The notes under the pieces were generated by a model. The model ran no database searches. It had not been told where the DNA came from and was given only the letters and a program-made list of their open reading frames with translations. DNA of 64,000 nucleotides, taken from positions 17,234,295-17,298,294 of the forward strand of contig CM057002.1 of assembly GCA_029891345.1 (NCBI GenBank). The letters are read 5' to 3'. This DNA is from Dryococelus australis. Lineage: Eukaryota; Arthropoda; Insecta; Phasmatodea; Phasmatidae. Below are positions 12,301 to 27,300 of the stretch, one piece after another. The position numbers and the translations under genes were made by a program. Every line of letters starts with the position of its first letter. The stretch's first letter is position 1.

Positions 12301-15300
12301 GGAAATGTCATCTCACTCTCACAAATACCAGCCTATAACTTAGTTCCTCAAAGATTCTACAACAAAAGCTGAGATAATTTTGGTAATATCTAGTGCAGAG
12401 GTTTTCACAGATATCACAGACACTACAGAAGTAGCTTCTTGTTCATGTAATTCACTCCAAATTAGTAAAATTGGCTAAAACAATTCTTAGTTTTGCTAAA
12501 AAGGATGTTTCTTCATTGAAAATTATTGATGAAAGTATTATTGCAGACAACAGCAACTTCGTACCAATGACCAATTTTACAAGTTGAGTGTGGACAGGAG
12601 ACTAGTGAAAGTGTGAAGAATTTGACAGAGAAGCAAACATTGACTTTCAAGAAGAGTGCTCAAGATCACTACATTGCTGCCTACAAACATATTGTCACTG
12701 TTACTCCTGTCTCTAAGAATACTTTGAAGTATCTGATTTGCCTTCATCTTGATTATATTTCATCAAGTGACAGCAGCATGTACATCACCACATTGGAAAC
12801 CTCATACCAATCGATGTTGATACAGAAGTACTTCTCAATGAATGGAAATTGTTGCAGGCTGAAGGAAAAATCTCACAACTGAAAGAAGATCAATGTACTG
12901 GAGACAGTTTTTCTCAAAATACCGTAGTGTAGCTACATTAGTAAAGAAAAGCTTGTTTTTAAGTCACTGCAGTGCAGATGTCAAGCGAGGTTTTTCTTAA
13001 TCTGGCCGTTTGCGGGCAAAAGATCATGCTACAATTAGTTCAAGACCGCTAGATGCTAAATTGACCATCTTGTCATGTATGAAGAAATACGGGAACAAAC
13101 CAGAGTTGGTACACCCATAACTTTCGAGCTGCTCAAACAAGCAAGAGGTGCTAGTCATAATTATAAGACATATTTAGAAAAGGAAAGAAGAAGTTTAAAA
13201 AGAGCAAAAGAAACATCTAGAAGAGGATGAGAAACTGGCTAATGAACAAACAAAGAAGAAACTTGATACAGAAAAAACTGGAATACAAAACATGGAAAAG
13301 AATCTCCAAAAGAAAAAGAAAGGTGAAGTAGTGAAAAGAGAAACTGAGAACTTTTGTCAGAAGCAACTAAACACTGCCTTCAAACATAACTATATGGCCA
13401 AAGTACATGTAGCGCAAGGGATGCTTGAAGGACTGTATGTAATATATCCTATTATGTATTGATATTGTGTGTAAATGGGAGAGAAAAAAAATGTAACAAA
13501 TTTTAGGGTGTGTGGAGGAAAAGGTCACTATCAGCCACTGTTGGAAATCACTATTGGTCACTTTTTTTCCTTCAGATTTTGATCACTATTTAAACTATTT
13601 CAGGTGTCATAACCCGTTATGAGCCCTGCTTATATTGACGCACTCTCTCCTGTGTGTTTTCCTTTCAAGTCTATTCAGGGAAAGATTCCCCTTCCCCAGC
13701 TGGTTCGATAGGAGTAGATGCGATGTGTCTGGCATGTGTATACTTTGTAAATAGTTTCTGTGTTTGAAACAAGTTTATAATATTATTTATTATGTAATTT
13801 TTTCCTCTCCCCCCCCCCCCCCCCTTCACTTGTTTTTTCCTTCCTCCCACTTTTTGGGTAAAAATTATGAACATTTTTCTCGCAGCAAAAGAGTTAAAAG
13901 CAATATGAAATCTGTCATTCATTACCTGGCAACTGGCAGTGCTTCAATTTTACTTTCAGGATAATAAAGGTGTGCTGAATTTTAATACTTTACATATTAC
14001 TAAGTTTTTAATTTTCTGCTTATAAACAAAATTGAATTATGCTGAGAAATGGGATACACAACATGGTATATTTAATATTTTCTTTTTAATTAATTTTAAA
14101 ACTAGGGAAGGGTCGAATCCGAATACATAGTCGAATCCTTCAAAATACTCGCGAACCTCAAATCCGAATCCATGTACAAAAATGGTGACTTTTAAATAAT
14201 TTTTGTTAAGTGGGAATAAATTGCTACACAGCTACAGATAATTCTAATAGTGAATGGACAGACACAACAATATCATTAAACAAGTTAATGGTAGCGACAT
14301 TAAAAAAAATTGACATTGAACTTCCCACAGCCGTAGCACTGCCATACATAGGTACTTTGTTATTTGTTATTGCATAATACTGTTCCCAGCAATTATCACA
14401 GAAGTCTCAGAAAAAAATGGGAAGACATTAATAACTAAAGGTGCATTTATGCTGTGAGAGTGGCTACCATGATAATAACTATTATGAAAGTGGGTCCCGT
14501 TTTCGCATACGATTGGACATGCTGTGTTAGTTAACCTCAGAAGGGGCATGTGCGACAGCACTTGTGTAAATACATTGATAGGCCCTACATTTACATCCTT
14601 TTGTCAAGAGGTTGATATTTGTTGGGGTAGTTAAATATTGTGACAGGATATTGACATGTAGACATATATTGTTCCCGTGGTTTATTATATGACAATAAAT
14701 GTGCTGTCAATACTGTGGTCATAACTGTTTGATAATATACATCCTGTCATACCATCACATAGTGTAAGAACTACGTCAGATATTAACAGAATCCAAATTA
14801 TTCTGCAATGTTACTATCAAAGTGAACACATTGATGCCTGACCTACCTCGTGAGGTAGTGGTTAGGCCACTGACCGCCCTCTCGGAATGTCAAGTAAGCC
14901 TACAGTGGTGTATATTGCTAATTTTCTGGGCCCGGCAGGTCGTAGAAGGGTTAGTTATCTGAGTGGGCCGCTTGGTGGTAGGGAACCATCGGATTCGAGG
15001 GGTCGAACCCCAGTGTGAGGCGGATGGAGGTGGATTCCCTCCCAGAGAGTTCCACCCTCCTCACTATAAGGGTCGCCAATAAGCTAGCTGGATGTCAGTT
15101 ATCCCAGGGATATGTCGTCACAATGTAATTACACGATCGTGGTGGTGGAAATGTATGATCTGGCTAGGGAGATTTTAACAGGTCGGTTGCGGCGACGTAC
15201 ATGAACAAAATCTGAGGGTGATCCCGCACGAGACTTGGGGACTGCCTTTGATGGGAGTCGAACCCGTACTTTCTTCCCTGATGCTACCTACATGACACAG

Positions 15301-18300
15301 AAGTTTGGAAACTCTGTATCTGCTGGGTGTTTAACCCGGATGAGCTTGCCCGAATTGAGTTTGACAAGGTTGGACATCCTAGGGACCTGACTAGGCACGG
15401 TGTACTCTGGGGTAGCGTGGACCATAGACTATGACTGCTCTACTAGGTGTACGTAATCTCCTGTAGAATACCCTAGCCAATAAGTGCCTAAATTGTGGTC
15501 AAAGGGTGATGAGGGGCGAGATAGGTTGAGGGACGGCCTCGTTACTCTGCGGCAAGGGTTAGACCTCATGTGGTACTTACAAGGGCGTCGGCTCTCGCTA
15601 GGGCGCGGCTTTTCTTGAGCCGTTGCCTACTCTGGATTCCACCTCTCCTATTATACGTTGGGTCGCTTGTCACTACACTGAATACCCACCGTATCTCTCC
15701 AATTAGAGTTAATTACCTGATACAAAAGAATTTACAACTCTGGGGAATTAGGCGACTATCTAACAACGGTATTAAGCAGACAACTATGTTGGCGTAATAT
15801 TATTTATTATGTGATAAGGAAACCTGAAAGTCCCGGCTAATAGTAAAAATTATAAATGAATATAGTTAGCTGACTGGCTAAACAAATATAATGACTACAT
15901 GACTACGTAAATAAAAGAAATACGCAAATGCGAGCCTGGATAAATTATTCAAAAAGTTCCCAAAATCTTCTATAGTTTAGAAGCACTTTCACAGTGTACT
16001 AAAATTTAAACAGGAGTTTATCAGGAGGTAGACTGGGATAAAAGGGTACCGGTGTCTGGGAGTAGGTTTACCTTGGCGAAGATGTGCTGTCCTCACAGTC
16101 AATAGGCGTGGTTTAGGAGAGCCGTTTGCAAGCTGTTGGTGGCTGCTGTTTTCACAGTCTGCAGTGTGGATGTTGCATCGTTTTGCAGGTCGCGGAGAGG
16201 AGAGAGAGTCCTTGCAGACTGAAGAGAACCTTGTCCAAACTGGGGAACTCGTTGCAGACTAAGAGTCCTTGCATACTGAGGAGTCTTCGCAGACTAGGAG
16301 GGGCTTGCGTCCTCTTCGGCAGACTAGGAGGGGCTTGCGTCCTCTTCGGCCAGCGAGCCCGGCATCTCTGTCAGTGCTGGAAGCTAGACTTCTATTTATA
16401 CGAATATTTCTCAGATCAGGAGTTCTTCGGGGTGTGGGGGATAGTGTATCCTTCCAACACGGGGGTGTGGGAGCGCCACTCATTTCTTATCGCCCCCGCT
16501 TCGAGGTGACAAATAATTAAAACTCCTGTTCTTGGGGCGGGCCGGTCGTCGTGACTTCATTAGGCCACAGGGGTTCTGCGAAATCTGGGGTTTGTAGGAA
16601 CTTCTTTCAGGGCTAAGCGACCAGTAATAGAATATCAGAGATATTAATTTATTTCACTGGGTGACTCTTGCATGCAGGTTTCCGGGCGGGCAATGTATTT
16701 GGCTGCCCAGGCTTGTAGGATCTCCTTACTCGATACGTTAAATTCATTTTGCAGTTTATATATCTTCCCCCTGAGCGCGGATAGCTCGTAGATGGGGGCA
16801 AAGTCGCCCATAGAGTGCGCATCTGCACAGCGCAGCATGTTGGCATGCGTCAACATGTACAGATTTAAGGTTGCAAGTAGGTCGCTATTCTACAAACATT
16901 TTATAAAAAGATAGAGATTCGAGTACTCACAGTGTAGTACTCATCGACAGGCACATACACACGAAGTAGGATGACACATTTTCCATGCGGTTGTGCGATC
17001 ACAAAGTTTTGCTGGCTAAGTCAGCTTCATCAGGTGGCGAGTTGTGGAACACTGCAGTATGGTGGAAGAGTGCTGTTAGTGGTAAACCTAGTGGCTGGTT
17101 GGTGAACTAGGGTGCTGTGGGAAAATCGAAAAATTGCCGGTACAGCTAATGAGTTTGGTAGGAGCTGTGATTATCCTGTGTTGTGGCCTGGTGACCCATG
17201 TGCACAACCCCAGGTGTATGCTAACGACTATGAGGTGTGGCTTTTCTCAGGTCTTTCGGGGTGGTTCAAATAACTGATTTAAGAATATTGAGGGAGGGGG
17301 GTTTGTTGGCCCCAGCAGTCAGCCGAGGGGGGCCCCCTTGTGCCTGTTCTCGAGGGGGGGAGTAGTTGAAGGCTGACTGTGGATAGAGTGCTTGACAACT
17401 GATTGGCTTTAGGAGCCATAGCTGCCTTCTTATCTGCCCTCTTTGTCCCTCCACTGTGGGTGAAGGGTATGGGGTAGGTTCTATGATTGAACTGCGAAAA
17501 AGCAAGGGCAGGCGACAATCCCAAACTAAAGAGTATCTAGAGGCAATTGAGTTATGCCGCTTCAGCCTTGTCACTCCAACTGGCAACTTTCATGTGGTGG
17601 ATGAAGTGAATTAGCTAACTTGGGGTGGCTCTATTGCTTTGTCGTGAGTCGCTCAGAGGTGACCAGGTCATGCGTCGTCATGCCTGGCACTTCAGCCAGC
17701 AAATTACATGTTGTGGATGGAGTGGGTTAGCTGTCTTGGGTGGACAAATCACTCCCTTGCGGAGTGTACCATACATATGTACCAGGGATATTTGTGCACT
17801 TGGTCCACAGTATGTGTGGCTGGTGAATCTATGGTGTTCTATGATGTAAATACTGCCCAGTTAAAGGAAGCCTGTAGACCTTCTCTACCAACGGGAATCT
17901 GGTATTAAAGTGCCATGACCTGCCTCTCCCTTGAATGAATACCTTCCGATTTTCACTTTATTGTATTTTGCACTTGTTTTCTTTGATTTCGTGTAGATTA
18001 CAGTCAATATAAATTTTTTTGTATGTTCTTGCATTTAACAGCATATTTTCTGACCACTTCAGAAGTGTAAAAGAAGAGTTGTTCACAGAATAGTGTTACT
18101 TTATTTCTGCAGTTGTGATTGTGTTTCAGTTATCGCCCAACAGCAAGAAGAGTCGAGTGGAGAAGCCAACCTCTGTGTACGGGGGCCCTCTCCAAGCTGC
18201 TCTGAAGGGCCTGTCCCACCAGCAGCTTATTAATGTCATCCTACTGGTGGTCGACAAGCACCCTTCTATGGAGCAGGTATGCCACCACACTGGAAGTACT

Positions 18301-21300
18301 ACCTTCTATCCTGCTGCCAGGTATTGGTTTACGGGAAGGGTATCATGACTGGGCACTTTGCAAGACAGTTGCTGTATTTGACTGTTTGCCGGGTGCATAA
18401 AGTGCATTGCAGAAGTTTGGTAAAAAAAACATGTAAATCAAAAAAGGTTTGACATTTTTTAGTGGTGTCAAAGCACAAATGGAATTCAGGATACATTTAG
18501 TACCCAAAGAGAGGTTTCATGTTCGCATTTCAACTCCAGCAATAGTTTTTTTAGGTATGAAAATGATTAACACATGTTCAGGATAAGTTTTAGCTTTAAT
18601 ATTATCTATGTAGACACTAGAGTTGTCATTAGACTCCCATCATACTTCTATCTGTATTAGCTTGCTTTAAAGGTATAGGGCCACAGCTTAGTCAGGTTGA
18701 GGTGAGTCGCAGATGGAAATGTTACTTGTTAATTGAACGTCGTGATGTAGAGGAGGTGTGGCAAGTGTGGAGTTAGCAAGAGTCTGTGTCCACCGAGACA
18801 ACCAGTGTTAATGGCGTATTCATATTGGGTGGCGGAAGGTTTTCTGGGGAAATTGCATTCCATGCCTCGTGGAGTGCCGAAATGAGAAGAGGTATTGATG
18901 TAGGTTGGTGTGGTCTAGCACAAAGTTGGCTATACAAAACATCACAGAGATGTTCTCTTGAATTCAAATCAGGAACCTGCAGGCTAGTCTGTTAATGGGA
19001 CAATGTTGTCAAACCACTCCCTCATATGTCCTACAGTATGGGCAGGTGATTGGTTATGCTAAATGACACAATGGTTATCCTCAAAGTGGTCTTCGATGGA
19101 AGGCAACATGAAAGTACAGTAGTTTAAATGTCAGTGTAAACTTGTGCCTTTACTGTGCCATGTAAAACAACAAGGGGGTCAAGTCCCCTCCAAGAGAATC
19201 ATGACCACACTAACCCCTCCACCCGTGAATTTCATAGTCTGCAATGTACAGGCTGGTAGATGTCATTTGCCACACTCGCACCCTACCATCGTTTCACCAC
19301 ATTGTGTACCATGATTCATCACTACACATATAGTTTTCCACTGTTGGTCCAGTTTCAATGCTCCTTACAGTATGCGAGGCAGCATGTCATCATTTGCTTC
19401 TGTGATGTGAGGCTTAATGGGCTGTTGCTCAGCCATGGAAACAGTTTCTGCACCTAGTGCTGAACAGTCAATGGTGCTTGGAGTAGATCCTGATGCAGAT
19501 TGGAATTCCTGTGTGATGGTGGTAATTGATTATTGATGATATGCTTTACGATCCTCTTCAATGCTTGACTATCTGGTGATCAACATGGGAGGTCGACCTG
19601 CTTGTTTTTGGGTTGTACATGACCCTTCACATTTACACTTAATCATGACATCAGAAACAGAGGACTGAAGGATATTCAGGAGAGTGGAAATCTCACGCAC
19701 AGACTTCTTACACATCTGACCACCTGACCACTTTGATTCCGCGAGTTCCAAAGATCACGTCCCATTCTCCTGTCTTGTACTGTCTATTGACCATGTGTTC
19801 CTTGCAGTAGAAGGCAGAATTGTGTCGCCCTATAATAAGGTAATCACACGTGTTTCACAGGATGTCCAGTTATTTTTGATCACGTAGTGTAGTTTGTGTA
19901 TTGTGCTTTCTGTTCCTTGCACTCAGATTATGTTTAATGTAAAATACAAGAATAAAAACCATATTGCTGCAGGAAAATCTTTTTTTTTTTTTCCCCAGGA
20001 AATTCTGTGCCTCTCTCATATTTATTTCTCCCAGTAACATAAACATGGGTTAAAAAGAGGGATAAGTGAGGCAGAAAAGAGCAGAAAGACTTGTGAGTTC
20101 TTTATAAAACTTGGGGGGGGGGGGGGGGGGGGGCTCAGTTGTTAGTTTCCGTGCAACCTGTGGGCTGCTGCTGACATGTAAGCAAGGCAGCCATGTGCAT
20201 GCCACCTGATGTTCATTACTAGAGTGGCAGTTTGCAATGTTGCTTACTTTGCTACACAAGAATTTAATTACTGCAGCACTGATAAACCATTTGAATTTTA
20301 CAAATGCTTTGGGGAAATTTTACTTTTAATTTCATATTACGAGGAATTTTGGATTACGAAAATTCAAAAGCATACAAAATCCCATTCTTATGTTCGGGGG
20401 GCTACAATTTGCATAGAATTTTGATTTAGTGAGGTTTTACTCTACACGCATAGATAGAATCTTTATTGTGCTAGCACGTGTGGTTTATTAATTAAATTTC
20501 TTTGTATTTTGAGTAGTGATGGGACGGTTCCACAATTTTCTGGTTCTTGGTTCCGGTTCTTCAATTCGGTTCTTGGTTTTGATACTGGTTCTTGACACTA
20601 AACTTGCACATTCACTGCTTATACTTGTTTAAGGACTTCGAAAATATGTGAGCGACCAACTTATTTGTCTCGAGATTGATGCCAAAATTAAGTCTTTCAC
20701 CTTTATTAAAATTATTTCTAACACTGGGAATAACAATAATTTTTTCACGATAATGTGTTTGTGTTGCATGTAAACATGTTTTTTAAGGTTAGGAGTGCTA
20801 TTTGACACTCCCCTTAGTAGACTTTGTTCCAGCCTGGCAACCTACTCGCCCAACTAAAGTTTCATCTGCCGGACCACGCACCTCCATCATCACATTAGAT
20901 TAAACCTCTCATCATTTCATCCATTTGGGACAGCTGGCGTCCCGCATATTGGCGACCCTAATAGTGAGGAGGATCACACTCCCGGGACGGGAAGCCACCT
21001 CTATCCGACTCATTCTGGGGTTTGACTCCCCTCCAACTCCTAGTAAACATGCACCTAAGCGGCGGAATACTGTTTCTAATTCCCTTATGCCCCTGAGGCC
21101 TTATTGAATGTAGAGTATTTGCAGTGGTATGCTAAGCTGGGCTTGGCAGGGCGGTCACACCCCATAGAACACTCGTCAACTGATATTTACAAAGTGTCAG
21201 CGGCTCCATATTTATAAATGAGGGCCCTTCACCAATTGGCTGTGGATGAAGGTATTTGGTACCCAGAAGCAACTAAGGTTCTACAAAATAATATTTTTGT

Positions 21301-24300
21301 ACATGATATTGTCATTGGGACAGAATCGCTGGAGGAGGCATTAAGACTTCAATCACAGCTGATTTCTCTGCTACAACTTGGAGGATTTCATCTCAGAAAA
21401 TGGTCAAGAAGCCATCCCAAACTTTTGGAGAGCCTGCCAGTAAGTCACCTTGATGTTCCTCGTTCATTTGATGAATAGGGAGGTGTCGTCATTAATGTTT
21501 TGCGGTTGGAGTAGGTTTCAAAATTTGACAGATTCTCGGTATAATGTCCTGCCTGGAGATACCACAGAAACAAAGAGAAACATTCTTTCAAACCTTGCTA
21601 GAATCTTTAACTCTGATGTCTTTCTCCAGAGGTATTTTTTGGGAAAGCTGTTTCTACAGTCACTTTGGACTCGAGTGTTCATTGGGATGAACTCTTACGT
21701 GTAGATCATCAAAGGTTTTGGAAAATGTTCATGACTGAATGTTCAGAGTTGAAGTGTCTTGAAATTCCTCAACAGATTCTTCCCACAGACAGCAAAGAGC
21801 AGCAGCTACAGTCTTCTGCTATGCATCTGTCAAAGGGTATGCTGCTATAGTATACCTTTGGGTTAAAACTTCAACTCAACATGTTCAAACACATTTATTG
21901 TTAGCAAAGTTCAAGGTGGCCCCTGTGAAAACCATATCATTCCCATGACTCCACTTTTGTGGTGCTCACTTCGTAACAATTATTGAAATGTATGGAGAGT
22001 GTGCTTTCAACAATATTGCAATTTTCATCCATTTATGCTTGGTCAGACTACAGTTGTTTTGTCATGGCTACGAACCTCACCACATCTGAAAATCTTTGTT
22101 GCCAATTGTGTGGCTGACATTCAAGATTGTGTGTCACCCAACCACTGATGGCACGTGCCATCAAAGTGTAATCCTGCAGACTGTGCATCATGGGGGTTGT
22201 CACCACTTGAGTTGATAGAGCATAATCTTTGGTGGCACGGGCCTACTTGGCTTTGTGAGCATCCTAATAGGTGGCCAGGCTCTGCGACTACTCAAGAATG
22301 TGAAGAGCTACCCAAGGTCAAGGAGCAAACTTTGAGTGCATTTACTGTGGAAGGGAATGAAAGTACACCGGTCGTGGAAGTTGTAAGCCTATTTTCATCA
22401 TTGTGGAAACTTCCAGTCATGGCATTTGTTCTAAGGTTAGTTAATAATGCCAGATCTATTAGTATCCGGAGACAGCTAGGACCATTGTCTGTGATAGAAC
22501 TCAAAGCTGCACTCCCAGTTTGTATTACGGCAGTACAAGTTGGGGTATTCAAGACTGAAATGTATAGCTTAGTGTGGAATGGAGAATACTTTGTTTGAAT
22601 TAGATGTTTATCATCATTTCTAGACGGTGAATGTGTTCTGATAGTTGGTGGACGCATCCGCCATTCTTCACTACAATATGATACTAAACATCCAGTACTC
22701 TTACCCAAGGCCAGTAATTTCGCAGACTTAGTCATTGATTATTTTCATTGTAAGTTCCTCCATACTGGACTAAAGGCTACTCAAGCCCTTGTGATGCGTT
22801 GGTTCTGGATACTATCTGCAAGGCGAGTAATCAAATCTTGCATCCGGCAGCATATGTCATACTTTCGAGCAATTCTGCCGGTGTGCAAGACATTAATGGG
22901 AGATTTACCAGCTTTCGGGGTGCAGCAGGACAGGCCATTCACACATACAAGTGTTGACTATGGTGGTGCATTTGTCATGAAACTACATCGTTTTAAAGGT
23001 GCAAAGACAGCATATCTGAGTTTGTGTGTCTGACAATCTGGGCAGTGCACGTGGAAATTGTTTCATAGTTAAGCACGAGTGCATTATTGGCTGCCTTGGA
23101 CAGATTTTTATCTCGCAGTGGGCTGTGTGCTCATGTATACAGTGACTGTGGCACCAACTTTATTGGTGCCAGTAACAGCCTTGGTGAACTACAGTATTTG
23201 GTATATTCAAGAGGGGCTTCTTCAGACAGTGTCGATGGCATGGCTAAAAGGGCTGTGACGTGGCATTTCAACACACTCTCTGCACCTCACTTTGGAGGTA
23301 TTTGGGAGACTGGTATCAAGGTAGCCAAAGGTCACCTGAAGTGGGTTGTGGGTGACCATGCTCTCACCTTTGAGGATTATGTCACCTTGTTTGTGCAAGT
23401 GGAAGCGGTGTTAAACTCTAGACCGTTTGTGAATTGAGTTGTAACTTCGTACAAAAACCGGCTCCCTGAAGCGACCAGTTGTCAAGTTGTGCCCACTCCC
23501 AAGTCAGTGATGTTTGCTCCTTGTGAACTATATATATATGTGAATAAAATGGTAACATATTTTGGTGGGCAGTAATGTTGGGGAATTTGTTTTCGGTATT
23601 TTGGTACACAGCAGTGTGAAAATAAAGATGGACGCTCGTGTTGAGATTTGGTAGCCATATCCCGTGGATGGGTCTGTTCGTGTGTGTAACTATCTGGTTA
23701 CTGGTCCTTCAAATTCAAGATGCGTGTGCGAACAAGTAGTGATTGCAGTCTTTGTGCATTCCTAAGTGTGAAGAAAAGTCACTAGTTTTTTCATTAGTAC
23801 TTGAAAATGTGTATGTGATGACCCTGTTAATGTATTAGTAGGAGTTTCCTGTGTTTCACACTTTTTAATTGTAGTCCTATGTAATACTCGTAGAACATAA
23901 ATTTACCTTTTCTTACACTTTCCTACATTTTTTAACCTGTTTCACGGGTGTCTGGGAAAATGTTAATGAGGGGTTTCCCTGTACTTGATTCCGTGTGTAG
24001 TTGGAAGACTCATGAGGTGAATTGTGAATACCGGTTTGCAGGAGATCAAGGAGAGCCTTCCTTGCCCAGACTTGCGACCACTCGAGGACAGACTGAACGA
24101 GCTGAAGAAGAACATCTTCAAGTCATTGCCCAGCAACAGGCTTGTCTCGAAGAGCGACTCTCCTGCTTACAACAGGGCTGCCACTCATGTTCTCTCCTTC
24201 AAGGTTGGTCATCCGGTAGTAAAAGTCTATTTGTCAGTTCAGTTTTATTTGCAATGCTTCAGAATAAGCTATTTGTAGATTTTGTCATATTTTTGTTCAG

Positions 24301-27300
24301 TTTTTAATTTTTGTAAAGAGAGACTGTAGTAAGTACTGAACAAAATATGCCAAAAGTGGTGCAAAAAGAAGAAGAAAACTCTGTTAAAACATTTTACGCT
24401 GTGTTCTAAGAAGAACTATCTTTTCTTGCATAATTGTAATAGTGTGTAATAGTATTTTGTTTTCGATTTGGGAGGGGGGGGGTATGTATAATCGGTTAGT
24501 CACTGTAAGAAATAATAGTACTACAAACATTATCTATTTTCAACGTAGTGTAATGTTCCCAGTTGCCACTAGACATTTCATCACTTGTAAATGCTGAACC
24601 ATATTGTCCTTACATTGTAGTACAATGGATTCTCGATTAATCATTTTTCAGTGGACAAACAAGAGCAAACTGAGCGTGATGGAAAACAATGAATGTGGAC
24701 TTGGAGTTTAAGCCTGAGAAGTGAAGTACAAAACTGCAAAAGGCATTTTTCATTAAACAACAGCCTAAAAGTTTTATTAAAACAACTTATTCCGGTAAAT
24801 TTTTGATAAAATATTCACTTTAAATGGAAATCTTTAATTTTTAAAATTGAACAAAATTTAATTTTTTATTTATATTAATATGTTTATTTATTGTTCTTTT
24901 GTCATCCGAGCCATGCTCAATCCCTCTGTTAGAATTATCACAACTAATTTATTTGCGACAATTTTTGGCAGTCATTACATTATAATTCTAACCAAACACG
25001 TAGCCGACTGTTTAAGATAATAATCACGCCCATCAAAATACCGCCCCAGCTTTAACCTCATTACGAATTCCGTTTACATTAACAAGGCCATAAATAGTTG
25101 CATTCAATGTCTGAGATTGTGTGATTCACTCTTGTCAACAATTACGACTCATTGCTAAGGTTCCTACTTCCACTAGTACAGACGTAAGAAACACATAGAG
25201 AATTTTCTACATGAATTTTGGGCTGCCTACTCTACCATGCAACAGGAACTTATAAGTGAATTTTTGTCACCTGAAAGTTACACAATCTGGCAGGTGTGCT
25301 GCCCCCAACCCCGCTCCCCAGGCTGACAACCTACAAGCTGCCCAACCTTGGGCGATGCTGAGCTCCGCCGAAGAGACACAAAGCAGAGACTCTGACTACT
25401 GTTGACCCAAGTTTCCACGCCAACCAGGGCAGGATGCTTGCCCTCCCCACAGCCCGCGCCGGCAGCCTACAAGCTACACCTATATAAGTCCGGTAGCTGC
25501 CAGACTCGGCAGTCATTTTTATTTCATCTCTTGCGACATCCTAGAGCACTTCAAATCTTTGAGTACGCCCCCTTCGCCATTGACAATCCGTCATCCTGAC
25601 AACCAGTCAACACACTTGCCAACACGTATTAAATTCACATTTTCTCCTCAGGACACTTTTATTAGAACAGTTTAGAAGTAACATATATATTACCGTCTAG
25701 ATTTATCTTTCCCGCTTACAGCCTAGAACCAGCTCGCCTACTTCTGGCCAGCGTAGTAACCTTCAGCACTCAATTGCCTGGCAGGAGGTAGCATGCATCA
25801 CATGTTAATTGAGACTTCAATAAACATACCTTTATTTTCTGCTTTTCAGCTTTTATTTCGTAGAGTATCTGTCTGTTTGGCTGCTAGATACAGGTTGCTA
25901 TGTAGACTATAATGTACTATTATGAGATGTTTATAAATATAATGGTTGTGTGGGTGTTGTGAATTTAGATTAAGTTGTAAACTTGTGTAGCTGTGTGGTT
26001 CGTACTTTTGCCCGGAATATAACTGACGTACAGAAAATCAAGTAGTCTACTTTTCTTCATAACATTACATTCTATTAAAAATGCGGACTTTTAATACGAC
26101 GAGGAATATACAATTTGAGATACTTTAGGAAGGCTGGCTCACACATACCAAAGAGAAACACTTGGATTCCTTGTGGAATAAGTAGGTCGGCGTTCATTAA
26201 TGATCAACTTGAAATATTTAAATTCAATGCTATGACACGCTTAGTAAATCAAGACACAGTGAAAAAAAAACATCTTACAACTAACATACGCATTGAAACG
26301 ACAGAATACCCTTAAATATCATTTTTAATTAACGGAACATATTTAAGTTTACTAACCCTTCAAGACAAATTAAATTCAAAGAAATAGAATAACACTCAAA
26401 ATTCATGCTGTCAGATATCTATAAGGAATTTTGCCAAAGACATAAGATTGAGAATTACTGCTTTGAAAATTTGAAAATTCAACATGGAGAGCGCAACTAA
26501 ATGAAATCTGTCTTAATTTAGTGTACTCGGGGTAGAACACGGTAATGAAGTGGCCATTAGGAATGTTCACCAAGGAAAGTCTATTTAAACATTTATCACA
26601 AAAGCGATTTTTATACTGTAGCAACAAACTAAACTTGACTTCCTCATTAAAACAGTTCCTCGGACAAATTTGACAGTTAAGCAATATTATCAAAAGACTT
26701 CACTAAGATTGCTAAGTTGCGACTATACTTTTGACTCGTGCCATGAATAGGTTTTACTTGACAGCTTCGGGAAGTGATGGCGTCGGCATTTTCAAAGCCG
26801 AATACGACAGGCATCACTGAAGATTCCATTCAAACGGAACATTTCTGTCCTTCCTCCACCTGGTTACATGACGCTGGCTATCCTCAAACCTCCAGAGTTG
26901 TCACGTACGCTGTCATCAAGGTGCCGACGGGCGGGGTACTTAACTGAAACGTCTGGCCATTTTGTAAACACAATATCAATTATGACTTTATACTACAACA
27001 CCCTTAACAAGAACCAGGTATTTTTTAATAACCGAATTAGCTTCAACTATGTACGCCCTTCTGGGGTCCATCATATTTTCTCACACACCCATTAGACAGC
27101 CATCTGTTGCTTTCCAACTGTCGGAGCACTGTCCAGTGCTGGCGGAGAGGAACAGAGAAGCCACAACCATTATCAGCACCTTCATTCAATGAGGGGCGAC
27201 AAACCCAGGTTACTTCTTTACACCAGAGCACTGTTAGTGTATGAATGCACATCCAGTCCAGTTGGTGACCCATGCAGCTCCCCGTCTCTGATTAGCCCGC

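Noticed and set aside
13809..13824. Homopolymer runs (C 13809-13824, G 20113-20133, G 44529-44545, A 41544-41564) as functional signals
   Set aside because: They are simple slippage-prone tracts and their exact lengths are sensitive to sequencing error.
16291..16350. CRISPR or satellite array
   Set aside because: Only two exact units without spacers, in a eukaryotic intron; a simple tandem duplication explains it.
16126..16509. 127-codon plus-strand frame as a gene
   Set aside because: It runs through the tandem duplication and has no family similarity; the composition is Cys/Arg/Leu-rich in a way expected of non-coding GC-rich DNA.
18113..18129. Alternative cut8 exon 2 acceptor at 18112
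   Set aside because: From the phase 0 donor it would add 17 bases, reading TTG then TGA, and break the protein.
22292..22735. 147-codon minus-strand frame
   Set aside because: It is antisense to the BEL/Pao pol fossil and carries no motif of its own.
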